Positions 1-10,431 of a stretch of 64,000 bases of DNA are shown piece after piece. The stretch spans positions 3,038,001 to 3,102,000 of the forward strand of contig NC_012483.1 of NCBI RefSeq assembly GCF_000022565.1. Reading direction: 5' to 3'. The position numbers were made by a program, and so were the translations under genes. Under the pieces are notes generated by a model. The model saw only the letters and a list, made by a program, of their open reading frames with translations. It had not been told where the DNA came from and searched no databases. Origin of the DNA: Acidobacterium capsulatum ATCC 51196 (GTDB lineage: Bacteria > Acidobacteriota > Terriglobia > Terriglobales > Acidobacteriaceae). Every line of letters begins with the position of its first letter. Within the stretch, counting starts at the first letter, position 1.

Positions 1-1
1 C

Positions 2-535
2 ATGGCTACTCCCACAGTGGATTCCGCCCGTTTCCCGATCGGCCTGTTTGACCGTGCCGCCGCCAGCCTTGACCACAAGGCCGCCATCGCTATTCTGGCC
101 GCTCTGCCTGAGAACATGCGCTCCGCCGTCTCCGGACTGAGCGACGCCCAGCTCGACACGCCTTACCGCGAGGGCGGCTGGACGCTGCGCCAGGTCGTGC
201 ATCACGTCGCCGACAGCCACGGCCAGGCTTATGCCCGCACCCGCATGGCCCTCACCGAGGACTGGCCCGTCATCAAGCCCTACCACGAGGCACTGTGGGC
301 CGAGCTAAGCGACGCCCGCACCGCACCGGTCGAGCTGTCGCTCGAACTGCTCGCCTCGCTGCATGCCCGCTGGGTACTGCTGCTCCAAAGCCTCACGCCC
401 GAACAGTGGGAGCGCGGCTATGACCACCCCGAAAGCGGCCGCCACACGCTCACGCAGGTGGTCGCGCTCTATGACTGGCACTCCCGCCACCACCTCGCGC
501 ACATCACCTCGCTGCGCGAGCGCATGGGCTGGTAG
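2..535 (+). CDS. YfiT/DinB-family putative metal-dependent hydrolase
   Basis: 177-residue protein of the DinB/YfiT four-helix-bundle family, whose members are metal-dependent hydrolases or thiol (bacillithiol-type) S-transferases. The three expected metal-binding histidines are visible: His67/68 in VVHHVADSH, and His160 and His164 in the C-terminal motif [11 protein letters not shown]. The length is normal for the family. The ATG lies at the second base of the window, so a start further upstream cannot be excluded. The substrate is unknown; acidobacteria are not established bacillithiol users, so the family name should not be read as a substrate assignment. Confidence 0.85.
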   Translation: MATPTVDSARFPIGLFDRAAASLDHKAAIAILAALPENMRSAVSGLSDAQLDTPYREGGWTLRQVVHHVADSHGQAYARTRMALTEDWPVIKPYHEALWAELSDARTAPVELSLELLASLHARWVLLLQSLTPEQWERGYDHPESGRHTLTQVVALYDWHSRHHLAHITSLRERMGW

Positions 536-544
536 GGACACGCC

Positions 545-570
545 CGTCCAGGCAGGCGCGCCTTCGGCGC
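545..570 (+). repeat. Dispersed palindromic repeat, family R3 (copy 1)
   Basis: The segment starting CCGTCCAGGCA and running through GCGCGCCTTCGGCGC is found again, inverted and with a few changes, at about 37891-37920. It sits directly after the stop of the YfiT-like gene. It contains a short GCGC/CCTTCGG hairpin. This is probably one member of a genome-wide intergenic repeat family. Confidence 0.5.
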
Positions 571-640
571 AAGCTTTGCCCTTACCGCGGAGAAAAAGCC
601 GCGCCGCAGAACCGGGAAAATCGGGAGCGGATCGGCAGTG

Positions 641-657
641 GTACACTTGTGTACACA
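641..657. promoter_or_regulatory. Palindromic operator of the Phd/PIN toxin-antitoxin operon
   Basis: Two overlapping palindromes lie 20-36 bases ahead of the antitoxin ATG: GTACAC-TT-GTGTAC (641-654) and TGTGTACACA (648-657). The TGTACA core is what YefM/Phd-family antitoxins bind in characterised systems. The site lies where it would overlap the promoter, so autorepression by the antitoxin is likely. The assignment rests on position and palindromy. Confidence 0.6.
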
Positions 658-676
658 TCGGTACGCAGGAGCGGGC

Positions 677-940
677 ATGGACACTCAGAAGGTAGGCATA
701 AGGGAGTTTCGCGACAAACTGGCCACGTACCTTCTTGAATCCGAGACGCCGGTGGCGATCACTCGCCATGGCGATACCGTGGGCTACTACATTCCGGCTC
801 GCCGCCGGCGCAGCGAGGCGGAACGGGAAGCTCTCAAGGAAGCTTTCGGACACTGGCAGCAAATCCTCAAGGCGGAAGGCATTTCAGAGGACGAGGTGCT
901 GGCAGACTTCAAGACCTGGCGCGCGAAGCAGAAGCAGTGA
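677..940 (+). CDS. Type II antitoxin, Phd/YefM family
   Basis: 87-residue protein starting at MDTQKVGIREFRDKLATYL, the usual N-terminal DNA-binding fold of Phd/YefM antitoxins. The C-terminal part is charged and helical and would wrap the toxin. I chose the ATG at 677 because AGGAG sits five bases upstream; an in-frame start at 638 has no such site and would run through the operator. The stop overlaps the next start by GTGA, giving translational coupling with the PIN-domain toxin. It should neutralise that toxin and, with it, repress the operon. Confidence 0.85.
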   Translation: MDTQKVGIREFRDKLATYLLESETPVAITRHGDTVGYYIPARRRRSEAEREALKEAFGHWQQILKAEGISEDEVLADFKTWRAKQKQ

Positions 941-1365
941 CGGAACGCAAGCGTCTCGTGCTGGACGCGAATATTCTTCTTCGTGCGGCGTTTGGTGTCA
1001 GGGTGCGCAGCCTGCTCGAAGCCTATGAAGATGCGGTCCTCTTCTTCACTCCTGATGTATGCATCTCCGATGCGCGCCAATATATCCCTGCTCTGGCCTC
1101 AAAGCGGGGCATTGACGCCGCGCCGGGACTCGCTGTGCTGGACAAGTTGGCGGGTCTCATTGAAATCGTGAACAGTAGCCTCTATGAGAGCTATGAGACG
1201 CAGGCCCGCGAACGGATGCAATCCCGGGACATGGAAGATTGGCCCATCGTGGCGGCTTCTCTACTGCTGCAATGCCCCATTTGGACAGAGGATCAGGATT
1301 TCTTCGGCAGCGGCGTCTCCATCTGGACCACGAGGACCATCGAAGTCTACTTGCGCGATGCCTGA
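937..1365 (+). CDS. Type II toxin, PIN-domain ribonuclease
   Basis: 142 residues with the PIN-domain pattern. LVLDANILLR gives the first acidic residue (Asp10), an internal acidic helix follows, and MEDWPIVAASLLLQCPIWTEDQDFF carries the distal Asp/Glu cluster that binds Mg or Mn. PIN toxins cleave specific RNAs, often tRNA or rRNA. The GTG start overlaps the antitoxin stop by four bases. Pairing of a Phd-type antitoxin with a PIN toxin is less standard than Phd-Doc or VapB-VapC but is known. The RNA target cannot be told from sequence. Confidence 0.8.
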   Translation: MTERKRLVLDANILLRAAFGVRVRSLLEAYEDAVLFFTPDVCISDARQYIPALASKRGIDAAPGLAVLDKLAGLIEIVNSSLYESYETQARERMQSRDMEDWPIVAASLLLQCPIWTEDQDFFGSGVSIWTTRTIEVYLRDA

Positions 1366-1428
1366 GGACCGGTAGCGGCGGCTTGTATCTCCGCACACGC
1401 CGGGATGCCTGTCAGTATCTGCCGCCGC

Positions 1429-2505
1429 TCACCCCTCCGCCTTCCACTCCAGCTCCTCAAACCGCCCCACCTTGTACACCGCAATCGACACCATCCAGCT
1501 CAGCGCAAACAGCGCAATGATGCCGTAGCCGAGCAGGCCAAAGTGGTTGTTCAGCCCATCGATGCCGCGCCAGAACCATCCCCGCAGATGCAACTGCCCG
1601 CCCAGCAGCCCCAGCGCCTCAATGCCGCCCACACCCACGGCCACCGCGACTGAAACCGCCGTGATCGTCAGGTTGTAGTAGAGCTTCCTGATCGGCTTCA
1701 CATACGCCCAGCCATACGCGCCCAGCATCAGCACGTTGTCCGTCGTGTCCACCAGCGACATGCCGGCGGCAAAAAGGGCAGGGAAGACGAGAATCGAGCG
1801 CAGCGGCAGCCCGTGTGAAGCCTCGGCTGCGGAGATGCCCAGCAGGCCAATCTCCGTCGCCGTGTCAAAGCCCAGCCCAAACAGCACGCCCAGCGGATAC
1901 ATGTGCCAGCTCGCGCGAATCCTGCCAAAAATGGGCCGGAAGATGCGCGCCAGAAAGCCGCGCCCGGCCAGCAGCAGGCTCAGGTCTTCCTCCACATACG
2001 GCTCGCCGCGCCGCACCTTCTGGAAGCTCGCGTAGACCCCCCGCAGCACCATCCAGTTGGCGGCGGCAATGCCCAGCAGAAAAAGCGACGAGACCAGCGT
2101 GCCCACCACGCTGCCCACACTCTCGATCCAGCGCATGTGCGCGGCCACATGGCTCTGCACGCCAAGCGTCACCGCCGCCATCGCGAGCGAGCCGGTCACC
2201 ACGACCGTTGAATGCCCCAGTGAAAAGAGCAGCCCCACGCCCACCGGGCGCTGGCCCTCCTGCATCAGCTTGCGGGTTACGTTGTCGATGGCCGCAATGT
2301 GGTCCGCATCCACGGCATGCCGCAGGCCAAAGCTGTAAGCCAGAAACGCGGTGCCCAGCAGCAGCGGATAGCGATGAAACGCCGCCACCGCCCATAGCCA
2401 TGCCGCGCCATTGAAGAGCACGAGCAGCGCATACACCAAAGCAATGCGGCCCCGCACGGGGGCCGCATCGCTTTGCTTTCGTTCGGGATGCATGTTCGGT
2501 CTCAT
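1429..2505 (-). CDS. NiCoT-family nickel/cobalt permease (HoxN/NixA type)
   Basis: Integral membrane protein of about 358 residues with the signature HAVDADHIAAIDN in the second membrane segment, the HX4DH motif that defines the nickel/cobalt transporter family. A second conserved stretch, LFSLGHSTVVV, and a third, LGFDTATEIGLL, also fit. It imports Ni or Co across the inner membrane, perhaps for nickel enzymes such as a hydrogenase or urease. The ATG at 2505 gives a sensible cytoplasmic N terminus; a GTG at 2556 also lies in frame. It follows typA on the same strand. Ni versus Co preference is not predictable. Confidence 0.85.
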   Translation of the reverse strand: MRPNMHPERKQSDAAPVRGRIALVYALLVLFNGAAWLWAVAAFHRYPLLLGTAFLAYSFGLRHAVDADHIAAIDNVTRKLMQEGQRPVGVGLLFSLGHSTVVVTGSLAMAAVTLGVQSHVAAHMRWIESVGSVVGTLVSSLFLLGIAAANWMVLRGVYASFQKVRRGEPYVEEDLSLLLAGRGFLARIFRPIFGRIRASWHMYPLGVLFGLGFDTATEIGLLGISAAEASHGLPLRSILVFPALFAAGMSLVDTTDNVLMLGAYGWAYVKPIRKLYYNLTITAVSVAVAVGVGGIEALGLLGGQLHLRGWFWRGIDGLNNHFGLLGYGIIALFALSWMVSIAVYKVGRFEELEWKAEG

Positions 2506-2559
2506 CGCGTGTGCTTCTATTCCAGCACATCCCCGGCCAGACCGATATGCGGCCACAGC

Positions 2560-4380
<1,821 letters not shown>

Positions 4381-4496
4381 AGATTTCCTTCCTGGTTACA
4401 GTTCTTCTTCTGTTGGATATCTCTGAAATTGCGCGCAATGCGCCGGCTGTTGCCAAAACTTCGGAGGGCTCACCTCCAGTTTAGCAATTTAGCGCG

Positions 4497-4526
4497 GAAA
4501 AAGGCCGGAATCGAGCGATTCCGGCC
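4497..4526 (-). terminator. Rho-independent terminator of the XRE-cupin gene
   Basis: GGCCGGAATCG (4503-4513) pairs with CGATTCCGGCC (4516-4526). On the minus strand the stem is followed by TTTTT. It lies about 50 bases after the stop of the XRE-cupin regulator, which it should terminate. Confidence 0.85.
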
Positions 4527-4575
4527 GAAAAGGATAGAGGAAGGAGAGACGCCTGAGGAGAAACCTGTCCCGGGC

Positions 4576-5358
4576 TCAGGCCCGGGGCGTGCGAAGCGGC
4601 GAAAGCCCTGCCGCGCCGCCGCGCTCACTGCCCAAAGCTGTCGCCGGCCGTGCGCTGCCCGGTGTTGCCGCCGAGGGACGCGAGCTCAGCGAGGCGCTCA
4701 TGCTGCGCAATCCGGCGGCGGTATGGGCGGCCTGCTGGTGCATGGTCACAATCACCACTGCGGCTGGCGTTTTGCCCGCGCACTGGTAGGCATGCGGCGT
4801 GCTGGCATCAAAGTACACACCGTCGCCGCCCTCCAGCACGTGGAGCTTCTCGCCATGCTTGATCTCCAGCTCGCCGCTGATCACGTAAAGAAATTCAAAC
4901 CCCGGATGCACGTGCGCCCGCACTTCGGTGCCTTTCTTCAGCGGCACAAACTCGGCATAGTAGGGGTCAAGCATGCGATCGGGAACCATGTAGCCGAGGC
5001 TCTCGAAGAAATAGGTCGGGTCATCGACGCCGGTCTGCGGCAGGCGAACGCGCTCTTTCTTCTTATGAACACGGAAGAGCGTGTGCGGTTCCGTTTCAAA
5101 GAAATAAGAGAGATCCTTGCTGAAGACCATGGCAATGCGCGCCAGGTTGCGCAGGGTGGGCACCACGCGGCCCGTCTCAAGCTGAGAAAGGAAGCTGGCA
5201 GAAAGCCCCGTATGACGGCCCAGTTCCACCAATCCCATCGACTTCTTCAGGCGCAGCCGCTTGATGCGCTCGCCGATTCTCTTTTCCGAAATGAACGCCT
5301 CGGCGCTCGCCGGATCAATCTCCACACTCGGGATGCCTTCCTTCTCCTCGGTAGCCAT
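4576..5358 (-). CDS. XRE-family regulator with C-terminal cupin sensor
   Basis: About 260 residues. An N-terminal helix-turn-helix (GLVELGRHTGLSASFLSQLE, then GRVVPTLRNLARIA) is followed by a cupin domain with the metal/ligand pattern HVHPGFEFLYVISGELE and a later DASTPHAYQCAG. Such HTH-cupin proteins usually sense small molecules (amino acids, sugars, aldehydes) and repress nearby genes. The start MATEEK at 5358 has GGGGAAAC upstream, better than the ATG at 5379. The last 50 residues are Ser/Ala/Arg-rich and probably disordered. The gene points away from the epimerase gene at 5494, so the 135-base gap may hold shared promoters. The ligand is unknown. Confidence 0.88.
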   Translation of the reverse strand: MATEEKEGIPSVEIDPASAEAFISEKRIGERIKRLRLKKSMGLVELGRHTGLSASFLSQLETGRVVPTLRNLARIAMVFSKDLSYFFETEPHTLFRVHKKKERVRLPQTGVDDPTYFFESLGYMVPDRMLDPYYAEFVPLKKGTEVRAHVHPGFEFLYVISGELEIKHGEKLHVLEGGDGVYFDASTPHAYQCAGKTPAAVVIVTMHQQAAHTAAGLRSMSASLSSRPSAATPGSARPATALGSERGGAAGLSPLRTPRA

Positions 5359-5493
5359 GCTTGTTTCCCCTTTTCGCATCTGATCTCTGTTATTTATTAT
5401 CCGCCTGCTTCAAATGTTTTTGATGTGGCAAAACGGGCGGCGTAACCCCATGCCTTTCATACGCATAAATTCCCGGAAAGGATTGTCGATCTT

Positions 5494-6414
5494 ATGAAAC
5501 CGCAAGTGCTTTTGAGTGGTGCCTCCGGCCTGATTGGAACTGCTTTGCGCGAGATTCTGGCCCAGGAAGGGTATGGCTGCAAGCAACTGGTGCGGCGTCC
5601 GGCGCGCACTTCAGAAGAGTTGGAATGGAACCCCCAGTCTGGAAAGACGCCTGATTGTAACCGCCTGAGTGGAACAGAGATAGCCATTCATCTCTCCGGC
5701 GCCAACATCTCTTCCACGCGATGGACAGACGCCCGAAAGCGCGTTCTGGTCCAGAGCCGCGTCGAGCCCGTGCGTGCCCTGGCCGCCGCGCTTTGCCAGA
5801 CCGAGCCCCGGCCCAAAGTGCTGGTGTGCGCCTCCGCTATCGGCATCTATGGCGAGCGCGGCGATGAGGTGGTCGATGAAAACTCCGCTCCGGGCCAGGG
5901 ATTTCTGCCCGAAACCTGCCTCGCCTGGGAGGCGGCCGCCGCTGAGGCCGCTGCTTGCGGCATTCGCGTGGTCTCGGCGCGCTTCGGCATTGTGCTCTCG
6001 CCCAGAGGCGGAGCGCTGGCCAAAATGCTGCCGCTCTTTCGCCTGGGCCTCGGCGGCCCGCTCGGCAATGGCCGCGAATGGATGAGCTGGATCAGCCTCG
6101 AAGACACCGCCCGCGCCCTCATCTTCCTGGGCCAGCGCGCCATCGACGACCCCTCCGCTCCGCTCGTGGAAGCCGTCAATGTGGTCGCCCCCAACCCGGT
6201 GCGCAACGCCGATTTCACCCGCCAGTTGGGCCATGTGCTCCACCGTCCGGCGATTCTTCCGGCTCCGGCCTTTGCCCTGCGGCTGGTCTTTGGCGAAATG
6301 GCCGATCAGGCGCTGCTTGCCTCCACGCGCGTCGCCCCCACCCGCTTGCAGCAAAACGGCTTCGAGTTTCACCACCCCGCGCTGGCTGAGGCGCTGCGCC
6401 ACGAACTCCAATAG
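5494..6414 (+). CDS. TIGR01777-type NAD(P)-dependent epimerase (YfcH/SulA-like)
   Basis: 306-residue extended short-chain dehydrogenase. The N-terminal Rossmann motif is LLSGASGLIGTAL and the conserved SGANISSTRWTDARK and SAIGIYGERGDE segments mark the YfcH subgroup. The C-terminal DUF1731 portion (LRLVFGEMADQALLASTRV) is present. The family is annotated as nucleotide-sugar epimerase-like but has no settled physiological reaction. In cyanobacteria and plants a relative affects cell or plastid division. The gene stands alone, 30 bases ahead of a lipoprotein gene on the same strand. Confidence 0.85.
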   Translation: MKPQVLLSGASGLIGTALREILAQEGYGCKQLVRRPARTSEELEWNPQSGKTPDCNRLSGTEIAIHLSGANISSTRWTDARKRVLVQSRVEPVRALAAALCQTEPRPKVLVCASAIGIYGERGDEVVDENSAPGQGFLPETCLAWEAAAAEAAACGIRVVSARFGIVLSPRGGALAKMLPLFRLGLGGPLGNGREWMSWISLEDTARALIFLGQRAIDDPSAPLVEAVNVVAPNPVRNADFTRQLGHVLHRPAILPAPAFALRLVFGEMADQALLASTRVAPTRLQQNGFEFHHPALAEALRHELQ

Positions 6415-6443
6415 CCCCCGCCCTCTGTTACGCTGGGCAGAAG

Positions 6444-7577
6444 ATGACCACGGCAGGGGCAAAATCCGCAGCAGCAGGCAAGCGTGCGCTCAGCGCCGCC
6501 GCCCTGCTGCTGGCCGGCCTGCTCACCGGTTGCGCGCTGGAAGCCGCTCCGTCGCCGCCCAGCCTCAAAATTCCCACTCCCGTCAAAGACCTCACCGCCA
6601 CGCGCGCCGGCGCCGCCGTCACCCTGCATTGGACCATGCCCAAACGCACCACCGACAAGGCGCTGCTCAAAGGGCCGCAGCCCGTCGTGGTCTGCCGGGC
6701 CGTGCTTCCGATTGCTGCAGATGCCGCTTGCCAGCCTATTGCCACGCTGCATTTCGCACCCGGCCAGGCCGCAAGTTGGACCCACACGCTGCCGCCCGCC
6801 TTGCTCGCGGGCACGCCGCGGTTGCTGGCCTACTCCGTCGAGCTGTACAGCCCGTGGAAGAAGACCGCCGGGCTATCGAACGCCGCCAATGTGGTCGCCG
6901 GAGCGCCCCCGCCACCCGTCGGCCCGCTGCGCCTCACCACCCGCAAAGACGGCATCGTCATGCACTGGCAGCCGGCCTCGGCCGAGCCGCACATGGTCAT
7001 GCGCATTCACCGCACGCTGGTCGCGCCGCCGCATGCGAAGCAGCCCCATGCCTCAGCCGGAAACATGGCCGGGGAGGGCCCCGCGCCCGAGCAGGTGCTG
7101 GAGATCAGCCTCAGCCGCCGCGACCCCGGCCAGGCCATTGACCGCGACGCCGCGCTCAACCACACCTACACCTATGTGCTGCAGCGCGTGCTTGAGCTCA
7201 AAGTGAACGGAGCCGCCGCCGAGCTGCCCGGCGCGCCTAGCCAGCCCGTCACCGTGAACGCAAAAAACCTCTTCGCGCCCGCCGTGCCACGCGACCTTGA
7301 GGCCGTGGCCGACGCTGCCGCGCGGGCCATTGATCTCTCCTGGCAGCCCAGCCCCGAGAGCGACGTGACCGGCTACGCCGTCTATCGCCGCATCGCCGGT
7401 TCGGGCGGCGCATGGCAGCGCATCTCGCCCGCGAAGCCGCTGCTGGCCGCGCCCGCCTGGCATGACGCCGAGGCCGAGCCAGGCGTCACTTATGAATACG
7501 CCGTCACCGCCATCAGCAGCAATGGACTCGCCAGCCCGCGTTCAGCCCCGGTGAGCGAAGCTCTGCCCGCTCAGTAG
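6444..7577 (+). CDS. Fibronectin type III-domain lipoprotein
   Basis: 377 residues. An N-terminal hydrophobic segment ends in LAGLLTGC, a lipobox giving a lipidated Cys near residue 30. The rest reads as at least two fibronectin type III-like modules, one near 45-140 (VKDLTATRAGAAVTLHW) and one near 280-375 (PRDLEAVADAAARAIDLSWQ and SDVTGYAVYRR). It should sit in the outer or inner membrane facing the periplasm. FnIII domains are binding scaffolds, so no enzymatic role is implied. The role is unknown. Confidence 0.75.
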   Translation: MTTAGAKSAAAGKRALSAAALLLAGLLTGCALEAAPSPPSLKIPTPVKDLTATRAGAAVTLHWTMPKRTTDKALLKGPQPVVVCRAVLPIAADAACQPIATLHFAPGQAASWTHTLPPALLAGTPRLLAYSVELYSPWKKTAGLSNAANVVAGAPPPPVGPLRLTTRKDGIVMHWQPASAEPHMVMRIHRTLVAPPHAKQPHASAGNMAGEGPAPEQVLEISLSRRDPGQAIDRDAALNHTYTYVLQRVLELKVNGAAAELPGAPSQPVTVNAKNLFAPAVPRDLEAVADAAARAIDLSWQPSPESDVTGYAVYRRIAGSGGAWQRISPAKPLLAAPAWHDAEAEPGVTYEYAVTAISSNGLASPRSAPVSEALPAQ

Positions 7578-7680
7578 GCTCAGCTCTCTCCCATCTGGAC
7601 AGTTTTCATCTGCGTTCAACGCCCGTCGCCCCATCCCGCAGGCTCCTGTTACATTTGCAGTGCCCACTGTAAGGAGCATC

Positions 7681-8472
7681 ATGCAATACTGCCGTTTTCT
7701 TTCTGTCGTTGGACCCCAGTACGGAGCCGTCATCCCACGCGACGGCGAGCTCTGGATCGAGCATCTGCTGCCTGCCTTTGAAGAGGACCCCACCGCGCAG
7801 CCCAACGCCGCCTCGTTTTTACCCATGCCGCTGGCCCACGCCCGGCTGCTTGCGCCTGTGGCGCCGCCCAAAATCGTTTGCATCGGGCGCAACTACCGCG
7901 ACCACGCCGCCGAGCTGGGCAATGACGTGCCCAAAGAGCCGCTGCTCTTTTTGAAGGCGCCTTCCTCGGTCATCGGCCCCGGTGAGGCCATTCAGATTCC
8001 GCCCCAATCCAAACGCGTCGATTTTGAGGGTGAGTTGGCCATCGTGATCGGCCACCGAGCCAGCAAAATCGGCCCCGACGAGGACGTGCGCAGCTACATT
8101 CGCGGCTACACCATCGTCAACGACGTCACCGCGCGCGACCTGCAAAAGTCTGACGGACAGTGGTCGCGGGCCAAGGGCTTTGACACCTTCTGCCCGGCCG
8201 GCCCCATCGTGACCAGCGACATTGACCCCGTCGCCGGCCCCGGCCTCAGCGTCACCACCACCCTCAATGGCGAAACGAAGCAGCACGGCCACACCCGCGA
8301 CCTCATCTTTCCCATTCCCGAGCTGCTGCGCTACATCACCGCCGCCATGACGCTCGTGCCCGGCGATGTCATTCCCACCGGCACGCCCGCCGGGGTCGCG
8401 CCCATGCAAGCCGGTGATATGGTGCAGGTTACGGTCGAGGGCATTGGATCGCTCAAAAATCCGGTCGCCTGA
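7681..8472 (+). CDS. Fumarylacetoacetate hydrolase-family protein
   Basis: 263 residues with the FAH fold. CIGRNYRDHAAELG opens the catalytic domain, VDFEGELAIVIG carries the acidic metal ligands, then NDVTARDLQK, SRAKGFDTFCPAGP and PTGTPAGVAPMQAGD. The family covers fumarylpyruvate and acylpyruvate hydrolases, oxaloacetate decarboxylases and 2-hydroxyhepta-2,4-diene-1,7-dioate isomerases. The sequence does not decide between them. TAAGGAG ends three bases before the ATG at 7681, so that start was preferred to an in-frame GTG/ATG upstream. It is monocistronic. Confidence 0.9.
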   Translation: MQYCRFLSVVGPQYGAVIPRDGELWIEHLLPAFEEDPTAQPNAASFLPMPLAHARLLAPVAPPKIVCIGRNYRDHAAELGNDVPKEPLLFLKAPSSVIGPGEAIQIPPQSKRVDFEGELAIVIGHRASKIGPDEDVRSYIRGYTIVNDVTARDLQKSDGQWSRAKGFDTFCPAGPIVTSDIDPVAGPGLSVTTTLNGETKQHGHTRDLIFPIPELLRYITAAMTLVPGDVIPTGTPAGVAPMQAGDMVQVTVEGIGSLKNPVA

Positions 8473-8626
8473 GCAGGGTGGTTGCATCTTAATAATTAGA
8501 GTTGCCGCCTGCCCCGCGCGGCTTGTCCGGTTCAGATTCAGGAATGCCCGGCGCGGTGCCAGCCCTCAGGGGCATTGGCCCCGGCCATTCCGGCTACAAT
8601 GAAAAGTGAACTCCCAAGGAGGAATG

Positions 8627-9628
8627 ATGTCTCAGTCTCTGCTCGCTCAGCTCCGTAAAATGACGACCGTAGTCGCCGACACGGGCGATATCCAGGCGAT
8701 TGAAAAGGTTCGCCCGCAGGATGCGACGACCAACCCTTCGCTGATCACCGCCGCCGCCGGCATGCCGGCCTACCAGAAGATTGTGGACGACACGCTGCTC
8801 GACGCCAAGAAGCAGCTTGGCGACAGCGCCCCGTCTGACAAGGTGGCCAAGCTGGCCTTTGAGAATCTGGCCGTCGCCTTTGGCAAGCAGATTCTGGCCA
8901 TCATCCCCGGCCGCGTCTCGACGGAAGTGGATGCGCGCCTGTCCTACGACACCGAAGCCACCATCAAGCAGGCCCACGCCATCATTGAGAAGTATCAGAA
9001 GCAGGGCATTGGCCGCGAGCGCGTGCTCATCAAGATTGCCTCCACCTGGGAGGGCATTCGCGCCGCCGAGCAGTTGGAGAAGGAAGGCATTCACTGCAAC
9101 CTGACGCTGCTCTTTGGCATGCATCAGGCCGTGGCCTGCGCTGAGGCTGGCGTCACGCTCATCTCGCCCTTCGTGGGCCGCATTCTTGACTGGTACAAGA
9201 AAGACACCGGCAAGGACTACGTGGGCGCGGACGACCCCGGCGTGCAGTCCGTGACCCGCATCTACAACTATTTCAAAAAGTTCGGCTACAAGACCGTGGT
9301 CATGGGCGCGAGCTTCCGCAACACCGGCGAAATCATCGAGCTGGCCGGCTGCGACCTGCTCACCATCTCGCCCAAGCTGCTTGAGGAGCTGGACGCCAAG
9401 GAAGCCGAACTGCCCCGCAAGCTCGACGCCGAAAAGGCGAAGGGCATGGAGATCGAGCGCATCACGGTCGACAAGGCCACCTTCGACAAGATGCACGCCG
9501 AAGACCGCATGGCCCACGACAAGCTGAAGGAAGGCATCGAAGGCTTCTCCGAAGCTCTCGAAAACCTCGAAAAGCTGCTCGCCAAGCGCCTCGAAGAACT
9601 GAGCGCCGAGCCCGTAGGCGCGAAGTAG
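8627..9628 (+). CDS. tal: Transaldolase
   Basis: 333-residue class I transaldolase of the pentose phosphate pathway, which transfers dihydroxyacetone from sedoheptulose-7-phosphate to glyceraldehyde-3-phosphate. The motif TTNPSLI near the N terminus and the Schiff-base lysine region [12 protein letters not shown] are both present, followed by [24 protein letters not shown] lies four bases ahead of the ATG at 8627; an adjacent ATG at 8624 is too close to that site. A strong terminator follows the stop. Confidence 0.96.
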   Translation: MSQSLLAQLRKMTTVVADTGDIQAIEKVRPQDATTNPSLITAAAGMPAYQKIVDDTLLDAKKQLGDSAPSDKVAKLAFENLAVAFGKQILAIIPGRVSTEVDARLSYDTEATIKQAHAIIEKYQKQGIGRERVLIKIASTWEGIRAAEQLEKEGIHCNLTLLFGMHQAVACAEAGVTLISPFVGRILDWYKKDTGKDYVGADDPGVQSVTRIYNYFKKFGYKTVVMGASFRNTGEIIELAGCDLLTISPKLLEELDAKEAELPRKLDAEKAKGMEIERITVDKATFDKMHAEDRMAHDKLKEGIEGFSEALENLEKLLAKRLEELSAEPVGAK

Positions 9629-9649
9629 TTTTCTTACTCACGGAAAGAC

Positions 9650-9678
9650 AAAAGGCCAGCCCGTCGGGCTGGCCTTTT
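9650..9678 (+). terminator. Rho-independent terminator of transaldolase
   Basis: A perfect 13-base stem, AAAAGGCCAGCCC (9650-9662) and its complement (9666-9678), closes a 3-base loop and ends in TTTT. It also has an A-run on the other side, so it can work for the convergent gene. Confidence 0.93.
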
Positions 9679-9720
9679 GCTGTGGGCTTGAAGAACATGC
9701 AGGATATGGGGGGATCATAT

Positions 9721-10431
9721 CTAGACTCCTTCAGACACACTCTTGTCTACAATCTCGCGTATTGTTCGAACGCGTTCTTCATCCAGGTGTCCGCAGAACC
9801 ATAAGGTCTTCCTGTCGAGGAGGATCTGAAGCGGCGCGGAAGCTTCTTCGCCTAAGTCGCCTATTGAAGTTCCAGCGCGGCGTAACTCCCATGCGATTAG
9901 ATCAGCCATCTGCAGCTGCACATAGCTCTCGTCATCTGCAGTGGTACATGATCCCATATATTCAGCAGCGTTCGGATTTCGAGACTTCAATTCTGGATAT
10001 GACCGCGTAAGGATGTCACGATATCGGCCATTCTCGTCGCAGACGAAAGATACAGAATCAGTAGCACCTGCGCGTCGCAGGTCCATCGCGATTCTGACAA
10101 AGATCGTCTGGTACATGAGCATGTAAGGGTTCTCTTTATATTGCTTGTGAAGGCTCGAGCCGTTTAGGTGTTCCCTCACGACCGTTTGATCCGTGATAAG
10201 CCCGCTTGCGATCAGTCCGGAATCAGCAATTGCCATTGCAAACTCCGCTCGTACTTCAGGCTTCCCCTGTAGCTTGGAAGCCTTGAAGGATCGCAACTTG
10301 TGCTTACAAAGCAATTCGCGCCAGAGCGTCTCTCCCCTGAGCGCTGACCAGCCATTCCCAAACACGGCGGCTACTGCGAAGCGACCTAGGTTCTTATCGT
10401 CAAAGCTCTCATCGATAAATGCAGTGAACAT
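9721..10431 (-). CDS. DUF3800-family protein
   Basis: 236 residues with the DUF3800 opening MFTAFIDESFDDK, which carries the conserved Asp-Glu pair at residues 7-8, and the C-terminal LQMADLIAWELRR, also typical. DUF3800 proteins have an RNase H-like fold and are often found near mobile or defence genes; no reaction is established. GC content and codon use look lower than in the neighbours, suggesting recent acquisition. The gene has no operon partner; a palindromic repeat sits upstream. A second DUF3800 protein is encoded at 40394-41170. Confidence 0.8.
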   Translation of the reverse strand: MFTAFIDESFDDKNLGRFAVAAVFGNGWSALRGETLWRELLCKHKLRSFKASKLQGKPEVRAEFAMAIADSGLIASGLITDQTVVREHLNGSSLHKQYKENPYMLMYQTIFVRIAMDLRRAGATDSVSFVCDENGRYRDILTRSYPELKSRNPNAAEYMGSCTTADDESYVQLQMADLIAWELRRAGTSIGDLGEEASAPLQILLDRKTLWFCGHLDEERVRTIREIVDKSVSEGV

